Below, piece by piece: positions 1 through 11,076 of a DNA stretch of 28,132 nt. A model generated the notes under the pieces. The model searched no databases and had not been told where the DNA came from. It saw only the letters and a list, made by a program, of their open reading frames with translations. Each line of letters begins with the position of its first letter. Position 1 is the stretch's first letter. The position numbers and the translations under genes are program-made. Location: assembly GCA_946886065.1 (NCBI GenBank), contig CAMPHU010000037.1, forward strand, positions 1 through 28,132, written 5' to 3'. Source of the stretch: an uncultured Massilia sp. (GTDB lineage: Bacteria > Pseudomonadota > Gammaproteobacteria > Burkholderiales > Burkholderiaceae).

Positions 1-41
1 CCCACCTACCGTGTGCGCCAAAAAAATTGTATGAGTTACAC

Positions 42-73
42 TTTGGATATTTTTTTCCTAATAAATATCCAAA
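42..73 (+). promoter_or_regulatory. AT-rich perfect inverted repeat abutting the kinase start codon
   Basis: TTTGGATATTT (42-52) is followed by a 10-base spacer and its exact reverse complement AAATATCCAAA (63-73). The repeat ends four bases before the ATG at 78. No Shine-Dalgarno sequence is visible between repeat and start codon. In RNA it would form an 11-bp, mostly A-U hairpin beside the initiation site; in DNA it could be a dimeric operator. A run of T is not present after it, so an intrinsic terminator on the plus strand is unlikely. The structure is seen directly; the role is inference. Confidence 0.6.
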
Positions 74-77
74 ACGC

Positions 78-3545
<3,468 letters not shown>

Positions 3546-3551
3546 CGAGCC

Positions 3552-4382
3552 ATGACTAAGCCACCGAGCGATTTCGACATCGAACTGCGCATGCTGGTCG
3601 AGGCGGTTTACCTGAAGTACAACTACGACTTCCGCGACTACACCGGCGCGTCGCAAAAACGGCGCGTGCTGGTGGCCATGCGCGAGATGGGCTGCGACAC
3701 CGTATCGGCGCTGCAGGCCAAGGTCCTGCACGAGCCGAACGGCTTCGCCCAGCTGCTGCAATACCTGACGATTCCCGTCACCGAGATGTTCCGCGACCCG
3801 GAATACTTCCTGGCCGTGCGCGAGCAGGTGGCGCCTTTCCTGCGCACCTACCCCTCGCTCAAGATCTGGGTAGCCGGCTGCAGCACCGGCGAAGAGGTGT
3901 ACTCGCTCGCCATCCTGCTCAAGGAAGAGGGCCTGCTCGAGCGCAGCATCGTCTATGCCACCGACATCAACCCGCAGTCGCTGGAAGCGGCGCGGCGCGG
4001 CGTGTTCCCGCTGGAGCGCATGCGCCTGTACACCGAGAACTACCAGAAGGCCGGCGGCACCAGGGCGTTCTCCGACTACTACGTCGCGGCCTACGACGGC
4101 GCCAAGTTCGACCGCTCGCTGGTGGAGAACGTGACCTTCGCCGACCACAGCCTGGCCACCGACAGCGTGTTCTCCGAGACCCACTTCGTCAGCTGCCGCA
4201 ACGTGCTGATCTACTTTAACCGGCAGCTCCAGGACCGCGTGCTGGGCCTGTTCCACGACTCGCTGTGCCACCGCGGCTTCCTGGGACTGGGCAGCAAGGA
4301 GTCGATCGACTTCTCCAGCTACGCCCAGCGCTTCGAACCGCTGGCGCGGCGCGAGCGCCTGTTCCGCAAGGTGGCGCCATGA
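3552..4382 (+). CDS. cheR: CheR-type protein-glutamate O-methyltransferase
   Basis: A 276-residue SAM-dependent methyltransferase of the CheR family, which methylates glutamates on chemoreceptor cytoplasmic domains. The N-terminal helical part carries the basic segment GASQKRRVLVAM; the SAM-binding loop is VAGCSTGEEVYSLAILL (about residues 107-123), followed by ATDINPQSLEAAR and the late motif SCRNVLIYF. Length is normal for the family. The gene starts 6 bp after the hybrid kinase stop and its own stop overlaps the cheB start (ATGA), so translation is probably coupled. No chemoreceptor gene lies in the window; the partner could be an unlinked receptor or a domain of the neighbouring kinases. 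I use the family symbol; it may not be the CheR of the main flagellar pathway. Confidence 0.92.
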   Translation: MTKPPSDFDIELRMLVEAVYLKYNYDFRDYTGASQKRRVLVAMREMGCDTVSALQAKVLHEPNGFAQLLQYLTIPVTEMFRDPEYFLAVREQVAPFLRTYPSLKIWVAGCSTGEEVYSLAILLKEEGLLERSIVYATDINPQSLEAARRGVFPLERMRLYTENYQKAGGTRAFSDYYVAAYDGAKFDRSLVENVTFADHSLATDSVFSETHFVSCRNVLIYFNRQLQDRVLGLFHDSLCHRGFLGLGSKESIDFSSYAQRFEPLARRERLFRKVAP

Positions 4383-4984
4383 GCTTCGACGTACAGATTG
4401 CCGAGGCGCTGGACGGCCGCAGCATCGAGCTGGTGATCATCGGCGGCTCGGCCGGCGGCGTCGACGCCCTGATCGGCCTGCTGCCGGCGCTGCCCGCGCC
4501 CTTCGCCCTGGGCGTGGTGTGCATCCTGCACATTCCGTCCGACCGCGACAGCCGCCTGGCCGAGCTGTTCGCCGCCCGCGTGGCGCTGCCGGTGCGCGAG
4601 GCGCGCGACAAGGAACCGATCCAGCCCGGCACGGTGTATTTCGCCGGACCGGGCTATCATCTGTCGATCGAGAGCGACCGCAGCTTCTCGCTCAGCTGCG
4701 AGCCGCCCGTGCATTTCGCGCGGCCGGCGATCGACGTCCTGATGGAATCCGCCGCCGACGTCTACGGGCCGGCGCTGGCAGGCGTCCTGCTGACCGGCGC
4801 CAACCACGACGGCGCCGACGGCATGGCCCGCATCAAAGACTGCGGCGGGCTGACTGTGGTGCAAGACCCGAACGAAGCCCAGGCCAGCACCATGCCGGAA
4901 GAAGCCATCCGGCGCTGCGCCCCGCAGCTCGTGCTGCCCCTGGAAGGCATCCGCACGCTGCTGCCCTTGTTGGAGAAACCATGA
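4379..4984 (+). CDS. cheB: CheB-type methylesterase without receiver domain
   Basis: A 201-residue stand-alone CheB methylesterase domain, which removes methyl groups from receptor glutamates and deamidates glutamines. The catalytic triad is visible: Ser24 in GGSAGG, His51 in CILHIPS, and Asp144 in TGANHDGADG. Canonical CheB is about 350 residues with an N-terminal receiver that restrains the esterase; that receiver is absent here, so activity must be controlled otherwise or be constitutive. ATG 4379 overlaps the cheR stop by 4 bp; an open frame extends upstream to 4265, but that part is out-of-frame cheR sequence. The stop overlaps the next start by 4 bp. Family assignment is secure; the control mechanism is not. 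Confidence 0.92.
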   Translation: MSFDVQIAEALDGRSIELVIIGGSAGGVDALIGLLPALPAPFALGVVCILHIPSDRDSRLAELFAARVALPVREARDKEPIQPGTVYFAGPGYHLSIESDRSFSLSCEPPVHFARPAIDVLMESAADVYGPALAGVLLTGANHDGADGMARIKDCGGLTVVQDPNEAQASTMPEEAIRRCAPQLVLPLEGIRTLLPLLEKP

Positions 4985-6201
4985 GCGTCCAAGACCCTAG
5001 CAAGATCCTGATCGTCGACGACCTGCCGGAGAACCTGCAGGCGCTCGAAGCGCTGCTGCGCAACGAGGAATGCGAGATCCACCAGGCCGGCTCGGGCGAG
5101 CAGGCCCTGGCCCTGCTGCTCGAGCACGAGTTCGCGCTGGCCATCCTCGATGTCCAGATGCCCGGCATGGACGGCTTCCAGCTGGCGGAGCTGATGCGCT
5201 CCACCTCGCGCACCCGCAATATCCCGATCGTGTTCGTGTCGGCGGCCGGGCGCGAGCTCGATTACGCCTTCAAGGGCTACGAGAGCGGGGCGGTCGACTT
5301 CCTGTACAAGCCGCTCGACCCCGATGCGGTGCGCGGCAAGGTCAAGGTCTTCGTCGCGCTCGACCAGCAGCGGCGCGAGACGCGCCGGCAGATGGCGGCG
5401 CTGGAGCGCAGCCGCCAGGAGCAGGAAACCCTGCTGCGCGAGCTGAACCAGACCCAGGAACAGCTGCAGCGCTCGCTGCACATGCGCGACGAATTCATGT
5501 CGCTGGTGGCGCACGAGCTGCGCACGCCGCTCAACACGCTGTTCCTGGAAACCCAGATGCGCAGCCTGCAGCTCAGGCGCGGCAATGCCGCGGCCTTCAG
5601 CCCGGACCAGATGGAAGCCATGGTGCGGCGCGACGAGCGCCAGATCAAGGCCATGATCCGGCTGATCGACGACATGCTCGACGTCTCGCGCATGCGCAGC
5701 GGCAAGCTGTCGATCCGGCCCTGCGATGTCGAACTGATGAGCCTGCTGGACCGGGTGGTCAGCGACCTGGCCCTGCAGGCGGCTTCCACCGGCACGACCC
5801 TGACCCTGGTGCCCCACGACCCGATCAAGGGCTGCTGGGACGAGTTCCGCATCGAGCAGGTGATCGTCAACCTGCTCACCAATGCGCTGCGCTACGGCGG
5901 CGGCCAGCCGGTCGAGGTCAGCGTGCAGATGGAGGGCGACATGGTGAAGATCGATGTGCGCGACCAGGGCAAGGGCATCGCGGCAACCGACATCGAGCGC
6001 ATCTTCGAGCCCTACGAGCGCGGCGCCCGCAACGGCGAGCCCAAGGGACTGGGCCTGGGCCTGTACATCTCGCGCCAGCTGGCGGTGTCGCATGGCGGCG
6101 AGCTGCGCGTGACCAGCACGCCGGGGGAGGGCTCGACCTTCAGCCTGCATCTTCCCTGCACCGAGCAATTGGTCGTCGTCACGGCCGCCAGCGACGCCTG
6201 A
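4981..6201 (+). CDS. Soluble receiver - histidine kinase
   Basis: A 406-residue cytoplasmic protein with an N-terminal receiver (about 8-120; Asp57 in ILDVQMPGMDG, Lys in FLYKPL), a coiled coil (about 125-165), HisKA (H-box SLVAHELRTPLNT, His178) and an HATPase domain (N-box VNLLTNALRYGG, G1 DQGKGIA, G2 KGLGLGLYIS). It has no membrane segment. The receiver at the front suggests the kinase is switched by phosphate arriving from another kinase, most simply the hybrid kinase encoded first in this operon. The start overlaps the cheB stop by 4 bp. It ends the operon; an imperfect hairpin (6215-6242) follows. Its output regulator is not encoded nearby. The domain call is secure; the phosphate route is inference. 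Confidence 0.93.
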   Translation: MSVQDPSKILIVDDLPENLQALEALLRNEECEIHQAGSGEQALALLLEHEFALAILDVQMPGMDGFQLAELMRSTSRTRNIPIVFVSAAGRELDYAFKGYESGAVDFLYKPLDPDAVRGKVKVFVALDQQRRETRRQMAALERSRQEQETLLRELNQTQEQLQRSLHMRDEFMSLVAHELRTPLNTLFLETQMRSLQLRRGNAAAFSPDQMEAMVRRDERQIKAMIRLIDDMLDVSRMRSGKLSIRPCDVELMSLLDRVVSDLALQAASTGTTLTLVPHDPIKGCWDEFRIEQVIVNLLTNALRYGGGQPVEVSVQMEGDMVKIDVRDQGKGIAATDIERIFEPYERGARNGEPKGLGLGLYISRQLAVSHGGELRVTSTPGEGSTFSLHLPCTEQLVVVTAASDA

Positions 6202-6214
6202 TGCTTCTCCCTGC

Positions 6215-6242
6215 CGTACGGTGGCGGAGCGGCCGCCGTACG
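6215..6242 (+). terminator. GC-rich hairpin after the signalling operon
   Basis: CGTACGGTGGC (6215-6225) pairs with GCCGCCGTACG (6232-6242) across a 6-base loop, with one G-U wobble. It starts 13 bases after the stop of the receiver-kinase gene. No T-run follows, so it is a weak intrinsic terminator at best; it may stabilise the 3' end instead. Confidence 0.4.
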
Positions 6243-6345
6243 CCAATCGGGCCGGCGGTTGCACCCGCTTGGCATTTGGTCCACACTGTCCGGGCTCCAT
6301 TTCCCCCATGACGTTTTATTAAACGGGCTGAGCAACACTTGACTG

Positions 6346-6382
6346 ATAGGTAAAATCAATCAAGAATATCGTTTCAATCAAT
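6346..6382 (+). promoter_or_regulatory. OxyR-type operator upstream of ahpC
   Basis: Four tetrads with exact 7-base spacing: ATAG (6346-6349), CAAT (6357-6360), ATCG (6368-6371), CAAT (6379-6382). This matches the known OxyR pattern ATAG-N7-CTAT-N7-ATAG-N7-CTAT, and both half-sites keep the internal T and A positions of that consensus. The site ends directly before the predicted -35 box, which is where OxyR contacts RNA polymerase at activated promoters. ahpC is a classical OxyR target, so position, pattern and gene agree. No oxyR gene is in the window. Confidence 0.68.
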
Positions 6383-6411
6383 TTCACAAACGATGAGCAG
6401 TTCGATAGACT
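6383..6411 (+). promoter_or_regulatory. Predicted sigma-70 promoter of ahpC
   Basis: TTCACA (6383-6388) and TAGACT (6406-6411) are separated by 17 bases. The -35 matches the consensus at five of six positions and the -10 at four of six, typical of an activator-dependent promoter. It abuts the OxyR-type operator and gives a leader of about 37 bases before the Shine-Dalgarno AGGAGA (6445-6450). Confidence 0.55.
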
Positions 6412-6454
6412 GCTCCTCACTGACTGATTCATCAACCGCAAAACAGGAGATTAC

Positions 6455-7018
6455 ATGTCCCTCATCAACACCCAGATCAAACCGTTCAAGGCGACCGCTT
6501 ACCACGCTGGCAAGTTCATCAACCTGACCGAAGAAAACTTCAAGGGCACCTGGTCGGTCGTGATGTTCTACCCGGCTGACTTCACCTTCGTCTGCCCGAC
6601 CGAACTGGAAGATCTGGCTGCATTCCAGCCTGAATTCGAAAAGATGGGCGTGAAGGTGTACGGCGTGTCGACCGACAGCCACTTCGCCCACAAGGCATGG
6701 GCCGATACCTCGGACGCCATCAAGAAGGTCAACTACCCGCTGATCGGCGACCCGACCGGCGCGCTGTCGCGCAACTTCGAAGTCATGATCGAAGAAGAAG
6801 GCATGGCCCTGCGCGGCACCTTCGTGATCAATCCGGAAGGCCAGATCAAGGTCATGGAAGTGCACGACAACGGCATCGGCCGCGACGCATCGGAACTGAT
6901 GCGCAAGGTCAAGGCTGCCCAGTACGTCGCATCGCACCCGGGCGAAGTGTGCCCGGCCAAGTGGACCGAAGGCGCCGAAACCCTGACCCCGTCGCTGGAC
7001 CTGGTCGGCAAGATCTAA
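6455..7018 (+). CDS. ahpC: Alkyl hydroperoxide reductase subunit C (peroxiredoxin)
   Basis: A typical 2-Cys peroxiredoxin of 187 residues that reduces hydrogen peroxide and organic hydroperoxides in the cytoplasm. The peroxidatic cysteine is Cys47 in FVCPTEL and the resolving cysteine Cys166 in EVCPAKW, the same numbers as in the E. coli enzyme. The segment after Gly-Ile-Gly-Arg and the C-terminal DLVGKI tail are also E. coli-like. Its reductant is AhpF, encoded 160 bp downstream. A strong Shine-Dalgarno AGGAGA sits 4 bases before ATG 6455. The OxyR-type operator and promoter upstream suggest peroxide induction. Identity is very secure. Confidence 0.98.
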   Translation: MSLINTQIKPFKATAYHAGKFINLTEENFKGTWSVVMFYPADFTFVCPTELEDLAAFQPEFEKMGVKVYGVSTDSHFAHKAWADTSDAIKKVNYPLIGDPTGALSRNFEVMIEEEGMALRGTFVINPEGQIKVMEVHDNGIGRDASELMRKVKAAQYVASHPGEVCPAKWTEGAETLTPSLDLVGKI

Positions 7019-7039
7019 TCGCGTAGTCCCGTAGTTTGT

Positions 7040-7070
7040 CCGGGCCGCCGCGGCGGCCCGGTTCATTTCT
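7040..7070 (+). terminator. Palindromic hairpin between ahpC and ahpF
   Basis: A perfect 22-bp palindrome, CCGGGCCGCCG (7040-7050) followed at once by its reverse complement (7051-7061), then a T-rich stretch TTCATTTCT. It lies 21 bases after the ahpC stop. It probably acts as a partial terminator or 3' stabiliser, allowing more AhpC than AhpF to be made. In RNA the central bases must open to form a loop. Confidence 0.6.
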
Positions 7071-7178
7071 AAGCCAGCTTTTTACGCCTGGAAAGCCAGG
7101 CAATCAAACTAGTCGATCTCTCCGCAGATCTACTACTTTGCTTATTGAACGCTGAAACGACGAAGAAGGAAGAAGACG

Positions 7179-8756
7179 ATGCTCACACCTGAACTGAAAA
7201 CCCAGCTTGGCGCCTACCTCCAGCGCGTGCAGCAGCCTTTCGAACTGCTTGCTTCCCTGGACGACAGCGACACGTCGAAGCAGATGCGCGACCTGCTGGA
7301 GACCATCCAGGGCCTGCGCAGCGACAAGATCTCGGTGCGCTACGACGGCAACGACGCGCGCAAGCCGTCCTTCTCGCTGGCGCGTCCGGGGTCCGGCACC
7401 CAACTGCGCTTCGCCGGCCTGCCGCTGGGCCACGAGTTCACTTCGCTGGTGCTGGCCCTGCTGTGGACCGGCGGCCACCCGCCGAAGGTCGAGCAGGACG
7501 TCATCGACAGCATCAAGGCGCTGGACGGCGACTACCATTTCGAAGTCTATATGTCGCTGAGCTGCCATAGCTGCCCGGACGTGGTGCAGGCGATCAGCCT
7601 GATGGCGATCCTGAACCCGCGCGTCAAGGCCACCGTGATCGAAGGCGGCGCCTTCAAGCAGGAAGTCGAGGCGCGCCAGGTGATGGCGGTGCCGGCCCTG
7701 TTCCTGAACGGCGAGCTGTTCAACTCGGGCCGCACCACCGTGGAAGAGATCGTCGCCAAGCTGGACACCGGCTCCGGCGCCCGCGAAGCGGCCAAGCTGG
7801 ACGCCAAGGATCCGTACGACGTCCTGATCATCGGCGGCGGTCCCGCAGGTTCGGCGGCGGCGGTGTACGCGGCCCGCAAAGGCATCCGCACCGGCATCGC
7901 CACCGGCCGCATGGGTGGCCAGGTGAACGACACCATGTCGATCGAGAACTACATCTCGGTGCTGGAAACCGACGGCCCGAAGTTCGCGGCCGCGCTGGAA
8001 GCCCAGGTGCGCCACTACGGCGTGGAAGTGATGCAGCAGCAGGAAGCCGCCCAGCTGGTCGCGCCGGCGACCCCCGACGGCCTGGTCGAGGTGCGCTTCG
8101 CCAACGGCGGCACCCTGAAGTCGAGCACCGTGATCCTGTCGACCGGCGCGCGCTGGCGCAACGTGAACGTGCCGGGCGAGCAGGAGTACAAGAACGCCGG
8201 CGTCAACTACTGCCCGCACTGCGACGGCCCGCTGTACAAGGGCAAGCGCGTGGCGGTGATCGGCGGCGGCAACTCGGGCGTCGAGGCGGCGATCGACCTG
8301 GCCGGTATCGTGGAGCACGTGACCCTGCTGGAGTTCGCGCACCAGCTGAAGGCGGATGCGGTGCTGGTCAACAAGCTGGAAAGCCTGAAGAACGTGACCA
8401 TTCATACCAACGCGCAGACGACCGAGATCGTCGGCGACGGCAAGAAGGTCAACGGCATCCGCTTCAAGGACCGCATCGGCGGCGAAGAGCACCTGGTGCA
8501 GCTGGAAGGCGTGTTCGTGCAGATCGGCCTGGTGCCGAATACCGAATGGCTGAAGGGCACGCTGGAACTGTCGCGCTTCGGCGAGATCGTGGTGAACGAC
8601 CGCGGCGAGACCAGTATTCCGGGTGTGTTCGCGGGCGGCGATGCGACGACCACGCCATACAAGCAGATCGTGATCGCGGCGGGGGACGGGGCGAAGTGTG
8701 CGCTGTCGGCCTTCGATTACCTGATCCGCAGGCCGGTGGCGGTCGAGGCTGCGTAA
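7179..8756 (+). CDS. ahpF: Alkyl hydroperoxide reductase subunit F
   Basis: A 525-residue NADH-dependent flavoprotein disulfide reductase that recycles oxidised AhpC. The N-terminal double thioredoxin fold holds the redox pair Cys129-His-Ser-Cys132. The C-terminal part is thioredoxin-reductase-like: FAD motif [12 protein letters not shown] (about residues 214-225), active-site Cys345-Pro-His-Cys348, and NAD motif [12 protein letters not shown]. The cysteine numbers agree with E. coli AhpF. A purine-rich ribosome site (GAAGGAAGAAG) precedes ATG 7179. It lies downstream of ahpC beyond a hairpin, so it is likely expressed by read-through, although a separate promoter cannot be excluded. Identity is very secure. 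Confidence 0.98.
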   Translation: MLTPELKTQLGAYLQRVQQPFELLASLDDSDTSKQMRDLLETIQGLRSDKISVRYDGNDARKPSFSLARPGSGTQLRFAGLPLGHEFTSLVLALLWTGGHPPKVEQDVIDSIKALDGDYHFEVYMSLSCHSCPDVVQAISLMAILNPRVKATVIEGGAFKQEVEARQVMAVPALFLNGELFNSGRTTVEEIVAKLDTGSGAREAAKLDAKDPYDVLIIGGGPAGSAAAVYAARKGIRTGIATGRMGGQVNDTMSIENYISVLETDGPKFAAALEAQVRHYGVEVMQQQEAAQLVAPATPDGLVEVRFANGGTLKSSTVILSTGARWRNVNVPGEQEYKNAGVNYCPHCDGPLYKGKRVAVIGGGNSGVEAAIDLAGIVEHVTLLEFAHQLKADAVLVNKLESLKNVTIHTNAQTTEIVGDGKKVNGIRFKDRIGGEEHLVQLEGVFVQIGLVPNTEWLKGTLELSRFGEIVVNDRGETSIPGVFAGGDATTTPYKQIVIAAGDGAKCALSAFDYLIRRPVAVEAA

Positions 8757-8790
8757 AGACGGGAGTGGCGGGCCGGCGGTCCGCTGAAGT

Positions 8791-8822
8791 GAAAACGCCA
8801 TCTCGGAAGAGATGGCGTTTTC
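8791..8822 (+). terminator. Intrinsic, probably bidirectional terminator after ahpF
   Basis: A perfect 14-bp stem, GAAAACGCCATCTC (8791-8804) and its reverse complement (8809-8822), with the tetraloop GGAA. The stem carries A-runs on one side and T-runs on the other, so it could stop transcription from either direction. It lies 34 bases after the ahpF stop. Confidence 0.85.
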
Positions 8823-8975
8823 ATGTTGAGCCGAGCCAGCGCTGCTTGATGCCCGCATCCGCAAAGCCGCCGTAGGCGCCAGTGGCGCGTACGACGGTTT
8901 CAAGGGTAACAGTGAAAGCGGGCAGGGCGTTGCGCTGGGATTGTCAAAACCACCACCCTGCGCACGATTGACCTC

Positions 8976-8999
8976 GGGTGACATCAAACATTGTCACCC
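8976..8999. promoter_or_regulatory. Spaced palindrome, possible operator
   Basis: GGGTGACA (8976-8983) and TGTCACCC (8992-8999) are perfect inverted copies separated by 8 bases. The geometry is that of a site for a dimeric DNA-binding protein; no T-run is next to it, so it is a poor terminator. It lies 18 bases beyond the end of the possible small minus-strand gene. The binding factor is unknown. Confidence 0.35.
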
Positions 9000-9017
9000 C
9001 ACGCTACAATACGCCCG

Positions 9018-9137
9018 TCAGTGGAAGAACACCATCAGGGCCCCAGGCAGGGCCTCGGTTTCCAGCAGCAGCCAGGTGGCTGCGCTTGCCAGCGCCAGGT
9101 GGACTGCGGTCCACGTGATTGGATGATGGCGCGCCAT
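9018..9137 (-). CDS. Possible 39-residue membrane peptide
   Basis: A short minus-strand frame starting at ATG 9137 and ending with TGA at 9018. A good ribosome site, GGGAG, lies about 8 bases before the ATG. The peptide begins MARHHPITWTAVHLALASAA and continues with a hydrophobic Trp-Leu-Leu-Leu segment and ends LMVFFH, so about residues 8-25 could span a membrane. I recognise no family. Evidence for it is the ribosome site, the clean hydrophobic profile and an otherwise empty 510-bp gap. Against it: short frames are common in GC-rich DNA and no clear promoter is seen. Confidence 0.35.
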   Translation of the reverse strand: MARHHPITWTAVHLALASAATWLLLETEALPGALMVFFH

Positions 9138-9332
9138 GATAATTCTCCCGAGTGCGTAAAGTGCTATGGATGATGGTGCCCATGTTATCGATCCGACCCG
9201 ACAGCAGGCATCGGCGGATTCTCCGTCACATTGTAGGAATTCACCTTGTGCTATTTCGGCTGCGCCGAAAGTAGGCTTCCTACGTTTGCGCTAGCTCGTG
9301 TCCTATAGTCGAGTCCGGGCGCCGAAGCCAGA

Positions 9333-11060
9333 ATGGCTTCCATCATGACCCGACACGACCCCAAACTCATGCACCGCGGCTTGCTCGCCGTGCGCCGCAA
9401 CACCATCCGCCGCTTGCTTACTTCCGTGTTCGGGATCGAACACCTGCGCGAAGGCCAGCAGCGCGTCATCGACAGCGTCCTCGATGGCAAGGACACCCTG
9501 GCCATCATGCCTACCGGCGGCGGCAAGTCGCTGTGCTACCAGATTCCCGCCCGGATGCTCAAGGGGATCACGGTCGTCGTCTCGCCCCTGATCTCGCTGA
9601 TGAAGGACCAGCTCGGGAAACTGGAGGAACTGGGGATCCGCTCGGTCCAGGTGAACAGCAGCCTGAGCGCGTCGGAAGAAGAGAGCGCCCTCCAGGCCAT
9701 CGCCGACGAAGCCTGCGAGATCGTCTTCTGCACGCCGGAGCGCCTGGTCTCCCCTGAATTCATCGCGCTGCTGCGCCGGGTCACCCTGGACATCGTCGTG
9801 ATCGACGAGGCCCACTGCATTTCGCAATGGGGCCATGACTTCCGTCCGGCCTACATCGGCCTGGCTGCCGCCATCGACGCGCTCGGCAAGCCCCCGGTGC
9901 TGGCGCTGACGGCGACCGCGACCGAAGAAGTGGTCGACGACATCGCCAGGCAGCTGAACCGGCCCAGGATGAACGTCATCAATACCGGCATCTACCGGCC
10001 GAACCTGCACTATCGCGTGGTGCAGGTGACGAATGCTCACGAGAAATACGCGGAAGCGCTGCGCCTGGTGCGCGAGACCGAGGGCGTGGGCATCGTCTAC
10101 GCCGCCACCGTCAAGGCGGCCGAGGAGATGCTGGCGGTGCTGGAGGAAGCGGGCGAATCGGTCACCCTCTACCACGGCAAGCTGCCGGCCGCGGAGCGCA
10201 AGCTGAACCAGGACCTGTTCATGGCCGGGGAGCGCCGCGTGATGGTCGCGACCAACGCCTTCGGCATGGGCATCGACAAGAGCGATACCCGCTTCGTGAT
10301 CCACCTGCAGATTCCGGCCAACCTCGAATCCTATTACCAGGAGTCGGGCAGGGCAGGGCGCGACGGGCTGGACGCCCAGTGCACCCTGCTGTTCCTGCAG
10401 GACGACAAGCGCATCCAGCAGTTCTTCCTGGTGAAGCACTACCCGGGCGCCGAGGAGCTGAGGACGATCTACGACGCGGTGCGTGCGCTTGGCGAGGACG
10501 GGCCGGTGACGGTGGACCGTATCGAGGACCAGCTGGAAGATATCCTCGACGCCAACATCAAGGTCTGTCTCAAGCTGCTCAAGGACGGCAAGCTGCTGCG
10601 CCAGAACCGCAAGCTCGAATACCTGCCGACCAGCACCGAGCCGCGCAGCGGCAGCTTCCACGGCCTGGCCCAGGTCTACGTCCAGAAGCAGGAACGGGAT
10701 CGCGAAGCGCTCGAGCAGATGGTAGGCTATGCGGTAAGCGGTTTTTGCCGCTGGAAGTTGCTGCTCGACTATTTCGGCGACGAGGTCGAAGGCTTCGAGA
10801 AGTGCTGCCGCTGCGATAACTGCCTGAACCCGCCGGCGCTCACGCTCACGGAAGACATCGAGATCCGCGACGACGAGTTCGATCGCAAGGAGGACCGGGC
10901 TCCGGAGCCCGAAGGGCCGACATTCGAGGTGGGCGCGCGCGTGAAGGCGCCGAAGTATGGAGAAGGCGTGGTGGTCGCCGTCGCCGGCGACCAGGTGACA
11001 TTGGAGTTCCCGGACCAGGATAGCAGGACCTTCCTGGCTGATTTTCTCGAGCCGGCCTGA
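9333..11060 (+). CDS. recQ: RecQ-family ATP-dependent DNA helicase with C-terminal Tudor-like segment
   Basis: A 575-residue superfamily 2 DNA helicase that unwinds DNA 3' to 5'. Walker A TGGGKS with Lys65, the DEAH box at 158-161, SATATEE-type motif III (LTATATEE) and motif VI YYQESGRAGRDG are present. The RecQ zinc site is visible as Cys472 and the cluster Cys491-Cys492-x-Cys494-x-x-Cys497. After a short winged-helix region, the usual HRDC domain is missing. Instead, after an acidic linker, residues about 527-573 read FEVGARVKAPKYGEGVVVAV and on, which resembles the Tudor-like C-terminus of UvrD/PcrA/Rep helicases. The start is uncertain: ATGs at 9333, 9345 and 9369 are all in frame and none has a strong ribosome site. 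The ligase-cluster nuclease gene follows 16 bp later, so RecQ probably belongs to that repair operon. Confidence 0.93.
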   Translation: MASIMTRHDPKLMHRGLLAVRRNTIRRLLTSVFGIEHLREGQQRVIDSVLDGKDTLAIMPTGGGKSLCYQIPARMLKGITVVVSPLISLMKDQLGKLEELGIRSVQVNSSLSASEEESALQAIADEACEIVFCTPERLVSPEFIALLRRVTLDIVVIDEAHCISQWGHDFRPAYIGLAAAIDALGKPPVLALTATATEEVVDDIARQLNRPRMNVINTGIYRPNLHYRVVQVTNAHEKYAEALRLVRETEGVGIVYAATVKAAEEMLAVLEEAGESVTLYHGKLPAAERKLNQDLFMAGERRVMVATNAFGMGIDKSDTRFVIHLQIPANLESYYQESGRAGRDGLDAQCTLLFLQDDKRIQQFFLVKHYPGAEELRTIYDAVRALGEDGPVTVDRIEDQLEDILDANIKVCLKLLKDGKLLRQNRKLEYLPTSTEPRSGSFHGLAQVYVQKQERDREALEQMVGYAVSGFCRWKLLLDYFGDEVEGFEKCCRCDNCLNPPALTLTEDIEIRDDEFDRKEDRAPEPEGPTFEVGARVKAPKYGEGVVVAVAGDQVTLEFPDQDSRTFLADFLEPA

Positions 11061-11076
11061 GCCGGGAAGGGGCCGC

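Larger units (their letters stand above)
8823..9332. other. 510-bp intergenic region between ahpF and recQ
   Basis: No gene of normal size is supported. It holds a possible minus-strand gene remnant (8821-8943), a spaced palindrome (8976-8999), a possible 39-codon minus-strand gene (9018-9137), a TGTAGGAAT motif (9232-9240), and two adjacent small inverted repeats just before recQ: TTTCGGC/GCCGAAA (9254-9270) and GTAGG/CCTAC (9271-9283). A -10-like TATAGT (9304-9309) is the best recQ promoter candidate, but no convincing -35 accompanies it. Confidence 0.6.

Noticed and set aside
27..77. TTG-initiated extension of the hybrid kinase
   Set aside because: It adds 17 residues translated from the AT-rich hairpin, has no ribosome site, and the residues after ATG 78 already give a normal cytoplasmic lead-in to the first membrane segment.
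4265..4378. Upstream extension of cheB
   Set aside because: The region is cheR read in another frame; ATG 4379 in the ATGA overlap gives a normal CheB esterase start. The same reasoning sets the receiver-kinase start at 4981 and pdeM at 16224.
6340..6361. FNR-like TTGAC...ATCAA upstream of ahpC
   Set aside because: The half-sites are 11 bases apart rather than 4, and the same bases are explained by the OxyR pattern.
8941..9173. Two short plus-strand frames in the ahpF-recQ gap
   Set aside because: They are 60-61 codons, low in hydrophobic order, rich in Ser/Gln/Cys, and have no ribosome site; the minus-strand 39-codon frame in the same place has better support.
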